Positions 45,801 to 53,330 of a stretch of DNA of 64,000 nt are shown here, piece by piece. The notes below the pieces were generated by a model. It did no database searches and was not told the DNA's origin. It was given only the letters and a program-made list of their open reading frames with translations. This DNA comes from Branchiostoma floridae (Eukaryota > Chordata > Leptocardii > Amphioxiformes > Branchiostomatidae). Position numbers and translations under genes: made by a program. The stretch spans positions 21,710,187 through 21,774,186 of the forward strand of contig NC_049987.1 in the NCBI RefSeq assembly GCF_000003815.2, given 5' to 3'. How positions within the stretch are numbered: the first letter of the stretch is position 1; every line of letters begins with the position of its first letter.

Positions 45801-48327
45801 GGAAACATTCCTGTCCCTGGTGCTGAACACCCCTTCCTCAACACAGGTAGGCAGACATCCCTGTCCTTAGTGCTGAACAACATCCACACACACTGGTCAC
45901 AATGGACCTCGGAGCTCAGAGCTATTGGCCTGGTCAGTTTGGCAGCGCTTGAACCCCACTGTTACACACCGAGAGGTTCCCCTACGGTATCCGTCAGTCC
46001 ACTGGGACAAATTTGTGGCTTCGGGGCCAAGCCGGGGTACACCCCTATGGGTTCTGGTGCAAATATAGCCTGGAATCCAACCGTATTATAGCTCCCTAGT
46101 CTCTTCTGTCCTCTCCATATGATATTTGCGGGCTAAAGAGGACAAAATAGACTCGGGAGCTATAATACAGTTAGATACCAGGCTAGTGCAAATGTGGCCA
46201 AAGTATTATCCCCCTGCGGCTATTCCGTTATTTTGATGTCTGCGATTGTTCATTCCTTGACAAAGACTGTTGCTGTTCAGTCGAAAATTTGGGTGAGTCC
46301 AATTTTTGTGTTGGAAATTGCATTCTAACTACATTGTAGTTCAAAATGTCTAGATAATGTATAGATGTGATGGTTGTCCTAACCTGAATGACATGCTGAA
46401 TTTCCAGCCTGCGACGATCCGCCTTTCATGAACAACACCGTCAGGTTCAACTGCGAGCCCCCCTACGACCAGCAGGAGGTCTGCGTCTACTCATGCATCA
46501 CGCCGGGGTTCCACTTGTTCGAGGGGACCAACTCCTCCTCCACGGCCACGTGTTTGGACGGGAACTGGCACGGGCCCTTCATGTCATGCAACTGTAACTT
46601 TCAAGCATCAATGCCATCATCCTACGCAGGGACATCTAACAGCCAAACTGCCTGTCTGGATGTGCCCTGCTTTTTTTTCTATTTTGCTTTTGGACAGACG
46701 AGGACAATGTGGCACTGCACTCAAGTTTTAGTAACTTATATTAACATTGCCACATACAAGGTACAGACAGAAGGTACCCATTTTTACACCTGAGTAAAGT
46801 GAAGAAGGTCGTGTAAAGTGCCTTTCGCAAGGGCACAACGTCGGGGCGGGGCACGGCGGGGATCGAACTCAGAACCTCTTGGTTCCGAGCCGAACGCTCT
46901 ACCAGTTACGCCACGCCCGACGCCAACCTGCTCTTTCAACCGTGACCCTTAGTTCCTGACCGCCCTGCTTATTAGTATTAATGTATTCCACAGGAACTAA
47001 GGGTGACGGTTGAAAGAGCAGGGTACATCCAGACAAGCACTTTGGCTGTTAGATGTCCCTGCGTAGGAGGATGCTTTTAAGTAGATGCAGGGCCTGGATA
47101 AAGATGCTATTTAAAAAAAAACCCTTGCTTTATTATTACTACCAACGTTGATGAAGGGTAGACACCCAGTTTAGGCTTACGGTCACATTTTCAACCCTGG
47201 CAGCTTTCGGGGGCGAAAAGAATGACATAAAAGACATTAAAATACACAAAATGTCAAAATAAGATTCATCGGCATGATTTCTGTATATCTATAGGTATAC
47301 ATTTTAATTTTTCGCTTCTTAAAAGATCCCGACCGCGCCCCGATTTGGAAATATGACCGATGCGTTACACGGCGCCACGTGTTTTACGTGTGTGTTTTGT
47401 GACGTTTTTATACAACATTTTAGTGGGTCGTGTTTTTAGCTCTTCTCCGGCAGTTCATGTGACGAAATGAACTGAAAAAAGAGCAAAACACCACAAAAAC
47501 ACACGTAAAACTAGCCTTAACTCTGCTTGGATATGACTTCAAGGGTACATCCCACTTCTTTTGTGCCCATGTAGATCTGCATTTCGCAAACCCTAACTTG
47601 ATCCATATAAACTTATTTTCAGTAACGTAAAAATGCTATGGTGCAGGCTGGGTGGCAGCCTATTTAACTACCGGGCCTCCCATACTCGCTCGTGTAGGAA
47701 GCCCGGTACACTAACTAGGCTGACACCCAGGCTAGCTCTGGAGTACAACAGCAGCTGGATGTTAGATATATAAACTGACATACATATTTGTCGTATTGGC
47801 TCTCGCCAGCATAAGCATATCATCTTTAGATCAGACTTACTTTCTAAGAGCTGCTGGATCCCGGTCCCAGATCTTACTCCAACCATTGCTTAATCTATGT
47901 AACGCTAGTTCACCTTTATCCGCGGGGTATCCTATATCCGTTTTTATATCAAACTGCAATATATTCGATATATTGCAGTTTAAAACCACCGTCCGTCAAC
48001 ATGACATCCCTAAGTAACAACGGATATAGGCTAATCCTCGGATAAAGGTGAACTAGCGTCACCCTAAGCGTGTGATACACAATTATAATACATTCTTCTC
48101 CCCCAGCGGATTGCCCGGAGCCAATTGTGAACCCGGGGGTCGCCATGATGGGACCAAGCTGCGAAGCACCCTACATCACCGGAGACATGTGCTTCTTCGA
48201 ATGCCTAGATGAGGAAGGACTGAACATCGGCGACCACGACATGTCGTGTTTTGATGGCGTATGGATCCATGCAGACACAGATACGGAAGGGACCCCCCTC
48301 ATCTGTAAGGGGCACTATCGCCAGTAA
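36694..48327 (+). CDS. Secreted C-type-lectin-like protein with two sushi domains
   Basis: Five exons keep phase: 36694-36832, 39190-39352, 43274-43308, 46408-46593 and 48107-48327; 247 aa. Residues 1-24 form a signal peptide (MSRLAVGVLVLAAAG), then an acidic, His-rich linker. CTLD-like sequence begins near residue 48: CPEGYEEFEGYCYYFSD and FSEAAAQCEAMDGRLAAPD, then joins directly to SELPFICMH. The usual central WIGL/loop region with its inner Cys pair is absent. Two CCP/sushi modules follow (about 114-173 and 177-245), each with four or more Cys and a Gly-x-Trp (DGNWHG, DGVWIH). Such proteins act outside the cell in recognition or complement-like roles; the ligand cannot be inferred. An undetected middle CTLD exon remains possible, since a phase-2/2 exon would also fit. 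Confidence 0.75.
37727..37749 (+). repeat. Poly-G tract
   Basis: About 20 consecutive G in the first intron of the lectin-like gene; prone to replication slippage and G-quadruplex formation. Confidence 0.95.
39333..40500 (+). repeat. Minisatellite derived from an exon-donor boundary
   Basis: Units of about 34 bp (gttcttctacagaacagtgt gagtggagttttga, variable) begin inside exon 2 of the lectin-like gene: the exon's own last bases and donor (ttcttctacagagcagt|gtgagt) are the first unit. About 25-30 units run to 40030 and again at 40272-40500. Most units thus carry a CAG acceptor-like and a GTGAGT donor-like site six bases apart. A higher-order repeat of about 335 bp is also visible (39480-39620 against 39815-39950). 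Confidence 0.9.
40540..40712 (+). repeat. (CA)n / (GA)n compound microsatellite
   Basis: Alternating CA, GA and CACA-GACA tracts in intron 2 of the lectin-like gene. The long ORFs across it on both strands are artefacts of the repeat. Confidence 0.95.
41263..41524. mobile_element. Mariner-like MITE
   Basis: 262 bp with inverted repeats of about 75 bp, starting CGAGGGGTGATCAATAAGTT and flanked by TA on both sides (41261-41262, 41525-41526). The arms continue through aacaagcataactcagattt and caggcacaacttc. TA duplication and terminus fit the Tc1/mariner superfamily. No ORF. Confidence 0.85.
42594..42765. mobile_element. Foldback MITE
   Basis: Arms ctccaagcagaagttcggct ... and the complement of agccaaacctctgcctggag pair, extending through acgtgttttaggcg / cgcctaaagcacgt to ttgtactgtttt. 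Similar termini (ctctgcttgg) recur near 35850, 47515 and 50805, so it belongs to a dispersed family. Confidence 0.75.
43403..43587. mobile_element. hAT-like MITE, TAGCCTGG family
   Basis: Inverted ends tagcctgggtaccattcgg and ccggatggtacccaggcta. Flanks tggagctt and tggagcca resemble a decayed 8-bp target duplication. Related elements: 46065-46185 and roughly 47645-47737. Confidence 0.65.
43926..44120 (+). repeat. 22-bp minisatellite
   Basis: About eight to nine units of the form ggaaccagtccgaaccggtt with a-g and t variants, in intron 3 of the lectin-like gene. Confidence 0.95.
44387..44583. mobile_element. Palindromic MITE, TTAGGC family, copy 1
   Basis: Inverted ends around ggcccggccgggtagctttc and its counterpart agcatcccgggcccgtttca. 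Four further members are in this window: 47171-47367, 50831-51040, 58629-58815 and a partial one at 63890-63993. The interior is AT-rich with aaacacacagaacgtaaa and tttttcgcttccg motifs shared across copies. Confidence 0.75.
45160..45495 (+). repeat. Diverged direct duplication (about 170 bp)
   Basis: The block with gtagactacacaccggcg-agtctacacacaagca, atcgatctgtacaggtgtga and gaggtcgaatagacggagtt returns near 45340-45495 with about 70-80 per cent identity by eye. No coding function seen. Confidence 0.65.
45679..45798 (+). repeat. (CA)n microsatellite
   Basis: A C-run, an A-run and then about 110 bp of CA repeats. It opens spurious frames on both strands. Confidence 0.95.
46065..46185. mobile_element. 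hAT-like MITE with 8-bp target duplication
   Basis: 121 bp, ends atagcctggaatccaaccgt and the complement of tacagttagataccaggcta, with an inner match ttatagctcc / ggagctataa. It is flanked by exact direct repeats GTGCAAAT (46057-46064 and 46186-46193). The 8-bp duplication points to the hAT superfamily. Confidence 0.8.
46605..47085. mobile_element. Foldback element interrupted by a SINE
   Basis: The outer arm at 46605-46670 (atcctacgcagggacatcta, acagccaaactgcctgtctg) is the inverse of 47025-47083. Inner arms ctctttcaaccgtgaccctt and aagggtgacggttgaaagag pair at 46930-46955 and 47000-47022. A SINE (46742-46925) sits inside. The element starts about ten bases after the donor of the first sushi exon. 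Confidence 0.75.
46742..46925 (-). mobile_element. tRNA-derived SINE, second family
   Basis: On the minus strand the head is gggcgtggcgtaactggtag agcg with a B-box-like gagttcgatcccc. The body has gtgcccttgcgaaaggcact ttacacgac and caggtgtaaaaatgggtacc, a body type common in deuterostome SINEs. It differs from the SINE family in NUP43. Confidence 0.75.
47171..47367. mobile_element. Palindromic MITE, TTAGGC family, copy 2
   Basis: Starts ttaggcttacggtcacattt and ends aaatatgaccgatgcgtta; the inner arms are agctttcgggggcgaaaa and its diverged inverse near 47305-47340. Confidence 0.7.
47902..48059. mobile_element. Palindromic MITE just upstream of last lectin exon
   Basis: Ends acgctagttcacctttatcc and its near-perfect complement ggataaaggtgaactagcgt. 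The centre is itself a palindrome (aactgcaatatattcgatat attgcagtt). It ends 47 bp before the last exon of the lectin-like gene. Confidence 0.85.
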
Positions 48328-48330
48328 ACC

Positions 48331-48510
48331 TAGTTAGCCTTTATGCGGGTGTAACCTTTATCCGTTGCGTTAAAAACAGGATACTATCAAACTGCACTGC
48401 AGTATTTCGAAAATATTGCAATTTAAAATCGCCAACCGTCGACTTGATGTCCCTAAGTACCCTTTAGAAAACGGACATAGGTTACCCCACTGATTAAGGT
48501 TAACCAGCGT
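48331..48510. mobile_element. Related MITE just after the lectin stop codon
   Basis: Diverged copy of the 47902-48059 element in the same orientation (gtaacctttatccgttgcgt, aaactgcactgcagtatttc, catgtccctaag-like segment, ggttaaccagcgt). It starts four bases after the stop, so it would form the 3' UTR. Confidence 0.75.
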
Positions 48511-48632
48511 TATCTCCTTTCTTTCTTTCTTTCTTTCTTTCTTTCATTCTTCTTTCTTTCCGCTTTCTTTCTTTCTTTCTTTCTGTCTTTCTTTCTTTCT
48601 GTCTTTCTTTCTTTCTTTTCTTCAGTCTGCCT
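48511..48632 (+). repeat. (TTTC)n microsatellite
   Basis: Polypyrimidine tetranucleotide array with a few interruptions. Confidence 0.95.
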
Positions 48633-49235
48633 AACCTCAGACTGAGGACGAAGCGTTTTTTTGTCATTTGATAGTAGGGCAATGCGGCTTCGCTTCGGGT
48701 TGCATATCTAGACAAGCACACCAGGTTACCTCTACTCTTCCTGATAAGAACTTGCAATTGGTTTCTTTACGTGCGGAGGTTTAGCACTTGAGGCTAATGC
48801 ACGAAGTTCCCTCATATACGGGGACGCCTGCTTTACGTCACCATCAGAAATGACGAATACAACACGTCATTTTGGATGTTAACGTGAGGCTGTATGTCTA
48901 TATATTAACATCATATTGTATATACAATCACAGGTTGGCCAAGCTAGAATCAACCGTGCACGTGCTGGTGACATTCTAGAAGTAATGATGGATTTTCCGT
49001 ACCTGGCACATACTAGACAGATATCCTGCAGGTTATATTTTGAAAAGGGGGGGTGGGCGTTCACGGGTAGTTTACAGGCTATTTTCTGGCATGGCCCCTA
49101 CGTGGCCCCGTGGGACGCCCTACGGTTCCCGGGCTATTTTGGGGGCAAGGCTGGGTCCCTGAATTTTTTTTTTCAAACTCGGAGTTAAAAATAATCTCGA
49201 GACCCAGCAAAATAATGCACGTCGTGACCTAACCG
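48633..49235. other. Intergenic, nothing assigned
   Basis: No gene, and no repeat matching others in the window. Confidence 0.4.
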
Positions 49236-49622
49236 TGAAAACGCAGACTAAAATGAGTCCCCTGTTTTAGGCCCTTATCCACCACATACTAGAAAGAGAC
49301 CCAGACTAAAAGTGAGTCCCATGTTTCAGGTCCTTATCCACCTCATACTAGAGATCCAGACTAAAACTGAGTCCCCTGTTTCAGGCCCTTATCCACCTCA
49401 TACTAGAGATCCAGACTAAAACTGAATCCCCTGTTTCAGGCCCTTATCCACCGCATACTAGATGGAGACCCAGACTAAAACTGAGTTCCCTGTTTCAGGT
49501 CCTTATACATGTACACCTCATACTAGAGATCCAGACTAAAACTGAGTCCCCTGTTTCAGGTCATTATCCACCTCGTACTAGATGGAGAACCAGACTAAAA
49601 ATGAGTCTCCTGTTTCAGGTGA
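49236..49622 (+). repeat. Tandem repeat, units of about 55-62 bp
   Basis: Six to seven units of cctgtttcaggcccttatcc acctcatactagagatccag actaaaactgagtcc. Each includes a polypyrimidine-CAG string that resembles a splice acceptor. The last unit ends ctgtttcaggtgaatagtg. Confidence 0.9.
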
Positions 49623-49735
49623 ATAGTGCGTGAGAAGACCAGCCGGATCAGCACACCTGGTGAGACTGTCGGAATCTCCTCTCCGTGTAGAACAGCGGTA
49701 CGAGACCAACACCGCCTGAACCGTCACACTGGCGA

Positions 49736-50484
49736 TCTGACATGGAGTAAACTTAGTCTCAGAACATGGAGAAAACTTAGTCTCAGAACATGGAGAAAAC
49801 TTAGTCTCAGAACATGGAGAAAACTTAGTCTCAGAACATGGAGAAAACTTAGACTCAGAACATGGAGAAAACTTAGTCTCAGAACATGGAGAAAACTTAG
49901 TCTCAGAACATGGAGAAAACTTACTAGTAGTCTCAGAACATGGAGAAAACTTACTAGTAGTCTCAGAACATGGAGAAAACTTACTAGTAGTTTCAGAACA
50001 TGGAGAAAACTTAGTCTCAGAACATGGAGAAAACTTAGTCTCAGAACATGGAGAAAACTTAGTCTCAGAACATGGAGAAAACTTAGTCTCAGAACATGGA
50101 GAAAACTTAGTCTCAGAACATGGAGAAAACTTAGTCTCAGTACATGGAGAAAACTTAGTCTCAGAACATGGAGAAACTTAGTCTCAGAACATGGAGAAAA
50201 CTTAGTCTCAGAACATGGAGAAAACTTAGTCTCAGAACATGGAGAAAACTTAGTCTCAGAACATGGAGAAAACTTAGTCTCAGAACATGGAGAAAACTTA
50301 GTCTCAGAACATGGAGAAAACTTAGTCTCAGAACATGGAGAAAACTTAGTCTCAGAACATGGAGAAAACTTAGTCTCAGAACATGGAGAAAACTTAGTCT
50401 CAGAACATGGAGAAAACTTAGTCTCAGAACATGGAGAAAACTTAGTCTCAGAACATGGAGAAACTTAGTCTCAACTCATGGATG
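49736..50484 (+). repeat. 24-bp minisatellite, about 30 units
   Basis: Unit acttagtctcagaacatgga gaaa, nearly invariant. Three 30-bp variants carry an extra actagt near 49920-50000; two units lost two bases (near 50170 and 50460). Since 24 is divisible by three, long open frames appear, but the frame breaks at those shortened units and no coding evidence exists. Confidence 0.95.
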
Positions 50485-50830
50485 TACTGATGGATTTAAT
50501 ACCCGTGCAGTCCTTCTGAAGTTGTAGAAACGTTTTGTTGTCCAAATGCACAACAAAAATGACCAAGATGGTTAACATTGCTCACAGATGTAATGTGAGG
50601 TCAAGCCTTAGACTGGCAAATTAGTCATTAAACTGCCAGGGAATGAATCCGGTGTCTGTTATTGTATACGTAATTGTTCACACGTAAACTTCAAGCAGAT
50701 GTTGGGAGTCTAAACCGTTAGGTTATCCTAGCTGCTCATTTCTGTGATCGTGAAAATCCGCCCCTCAAGCTAGGAAAACGTGACGATTCAGCCTTCCATA
50801 CATCTGCTTGGATATAAGTACACGCGCTTC

Positions 50831-51040
50831 TTAGGCTAACGTCGCATTGCCAAACAGGGACCCGGACGGGCTGTTTGTGGAAACGAAAATAGAAATGTAT
50901 ACATATACACAAATATACACAAATAATGCCCATGACTGTTCTCTTTACGTTTTGTATAGTTTGGCGTCTTTTATACCATACATTTCGTTCCCGAAAGCTG
51001 CCCGGCCGGGCCCCGGTTTCGAAATGTGACGTAGGCCTAA
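50831..51040. mobile_element. Palindromic MITE, TTAGGC family, copy 3
   Basis: The best-preserved copy: starts ttaggctaacgtcgcattgc and ends tcgaaatgtgacgtaggcct aa. Inner blocks are cccggacgggctgtttgtgg and cgttcccgaaagctgcccgg. Confidence 0.8.
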
Positions 51041-51240
51041 CACACACGTATTGAGTAAGGTTGTATTCAGGCATGGACTTTACGGATAAATAATTATAAG
51101 GCACGACAAAGAACATTCGACGTTTCAATCACACTTTGCCAATCTTCTCAAAACCCTGTTTTGTCTGCAGAATGCAGATATTACGGCCCACTGGTCCTGA
51201 ATATAGAGTGTACATATTTAGCCCAACCCCAATTTTGTTA

Positions 51241-51489
51241 GGCCCCCTTTCCACTAGACGGCGATCGCGCTGCGCTCTCACTGCGACCTAAATAGGATAT
51301 GTGTAATCTTCACTTTCACACTTGGTACATCATACAAAACGTATCGTACAAAGTGTGACTGAGAAGACAACAAAACACACAAGGTGTAAAAAGATTCGTT
51401 TATTTTCTATAGAATTCGTTGAGCGATCTGTCAAATTTGAGGTCGCAGAGAGAGCGCGGAGAGAGTGCCGTCCTAGTGGAAAGGGGGTA
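51241..51489. mobile_element. Harbinger-like MITE
   Basis: 249 bp with ends GGCCCCCTTTCCACTAG and the complement of CTAGTGGAAAGGGGGTA, arms of roughly 45 bp, flanked by TTA on both sides (51238-51240, 51490-51492). Confidence 0.75.
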
Positions 51490-52211
51490 TTAGCAACAGG
51501 ACTGACGTATGCGTCATTAAACAACTTTGCTCAAATGCGATCCTTCGGAGAGAGAGGGCCGGCATGTTTGTCATTTGTCATGGTTCAGAGTTACTGACAT
51601 TGGCTAACTGCAAACAAAAATTGGTTTTCCCGAGAAGTATCGTACTCTGGGACTACTCATTGCCACCAAGTACTGCAGGGAAATCCTCATTGGACAGCTT
51701 CAAATAATGCTTACAGTATACAGCTAGTTGTACAAAGTAAAGGCTATGTGTGACAGGTCTTTCAGTGGAATATAACCAGCTGCTGCCGTGCCGAGCGCGT
51801 GCGTGCAAACCCGGTGTATTACGACGAAGGGCGGTTAAACTGGCTATAGTATAGAGATACACGTACAGAAGCTGATGTGTCATACCAAAGTGCTGTTTTT
51901 TATACTGGCTATAGAGATACACGTACAGAAGCTGATATGCCATACCAAAGTGCTGTTTTTTATTTACCAGCGATACCGATACAGATACAGATACGGAAGC
52001 AGGTGTTTTACGCCGAAGCACGGTAGTAATACCAGCTATGCAGATATAGATAGAGATACAAATAATGTAATACTACATGTACACAATAACGTTAGCCTCT
52101 ACCGGGCTCTCTGGATCGTTGGTTAAATAGTAGAACATTGACAAGTAGAGGGAATAGTGTGCTAGGGGAGTCGGTCAGCCAGAGGACCCAAGGATCCCTA
52201 GCACACCATTG

Positions 52212-52350
52212 CAGTAGAAGCCGCTTAATTGCACTGCCTATTTGCCAGTGAATTCCGTGCAATTATCCAGCTGGACTGCACCAGTTTGGGATTTCTTGCA
52301 GTTAACAGAAGTGTGCGTTAATCCGTTGTGCAATTATCTGGCTTAAACTG
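52212..52350. mobile_element. Pogo/Tigger-like MITE
   Basis: Starts cagtagaagccgcttaattg cac and ends with the complement of cagtttaagccagataattg. Closely related to 63580-63727. Confidence 0.65.
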
Positions 52351-52599
52351 TACCTCTAGATCTATAATTTCTACTATTGACCAACGACCTGCGGAGCCTG
52401 GTAGAGGCTACTGTATAAAAGTCTCGATGCCTGAACTCCGGTCTTGGTGACATGCCCGACCTGTAGGTCACTTTCTACCAAACGAGCAACTATTGGCTGT
52501 TGGTCATCACGGAAGAATAGTTGTCATGATCAATGAATGAATGAATGTATGAGGAGGCTATTTGATCACCACAACACCCCGGAACGCAAATAAGTCAGG

Positions 52600-52683
52600 A
52601 AGTTACCGTGAGGGGTACAGCCCACAGACTCATTCAAGTCGCAGCGAGGACACAACCGACTACAGATCCTGTAAAGATTACAG
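52600..52683 (+). other. Possible 5' UTR exon of esterase gene
   Basis: The segment ending gatcctgtaaagattacag is followed by gtaagagc, a good donor, and several acceptors lie downstream before the copied start exons. This is inference from a splice-site match only. Confidence 0.3.
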
Positions 52684-52904
52684 GTAAGAGCGGTGACTCT
52701 ATCTTTTTAAGGAATCTTGAGACGTTATAAAAAGATCTCAAGATCCTCATGAAAAATTTCAATATTGACTCGAAACGTCTCAAGATCTACCGCAAAGTCT
52801 CAAGATTTTTTGATTTTCCTACCCGCGGCGCAGTGAGACTGCCACCGTACGGCTCTAGCTCTGCGGAGGTTACTTTTGGAAAATCATATTTCGGAACAGA
52901 TCCT

Positions 52905-53330
52905 ATGTGCTTTCAGTTCCTATGTGCCATGTTCCCGTGTGTCCTAGCCGCGGTGTGTGCCGCCCTGTTCGGCCCTAGTGAGGTCTTAAGTTTCGAGGAA
53001 AAGAAATAATATTTCGGAACAGATCTAAGTTTCTATTATCCAAAATTCTTAAATACTCTCCTTTCTGTTCACAGTTCCTATGTGCCATGTTCCTGTGTGT
53101 CCTAGTTGCGGTGAGACTCTGCCACCCTGTTCGGTTCCTGTGAAAGTCTTGATAATCATTTTCAAGGAAAAGAAATCAGATTTTGGGAAAGATTTTTACT
53201 ACCCAAGATTCTTACCCTGATTTCTGTCCACAGTTCCATCGCCTACCATGTTCCTGTGTGTCCTAGTCACGGTGTGTGCCGCCCTGCTCGGCCCTGGTGA
53301 GGTCCAGGCGGCGGCTGACGTCACGGCGCC
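52905..53330 (+). repeat. Three tandem copies of the esterase start exon edge
   Basis: ATGs at 52929, 53087 and 53248 each follow ctgt-cacagttcc-atgtgcc-like acceptor sequence and begin signal-peptide codons. The copies read MFPCVLAAVCAALFGPSEV, MFLCVLVAV (then frame-shifted) and [19 protein letters not shown]. The period is 158-161 bp. Only the third continues into the mature esterase. Confidence 0.9.

Larger units (their letters stand above)
50485..52620. other. Intergenic region upstream of esterase
   Basis: No gene recognised. It contains MITEs at 50831-51040, 51241-51489 and 52212-52350, and a 63-bp tandem duplication at about 51840-51965 (gctatagagatacacgtaca gaagctgat). Esterase promoter elements should lie near 52400-52650; none was identifiable. 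Confidence 0.5.

Noticed and set aside
46842-46925. Functional tRNA gene
   Set aside because: A and B boxes are present on the minus strand, but it continues into a SINE body and lies inside a foldback element; the arms do not make a convincing cloverleaf.
49626-50468. 280-aa repeat protein (SLRTWRKL units)
   Set aside because: Product of a 24-bp minisatellite; the frame changes at shortened units, two frames look equally open, and no signal peptide or splice context was seen.
49236-50484. CRISPR-like array
   Set aside because: Units are contiguous with no unique spacers, and the genome is eukaryotic.
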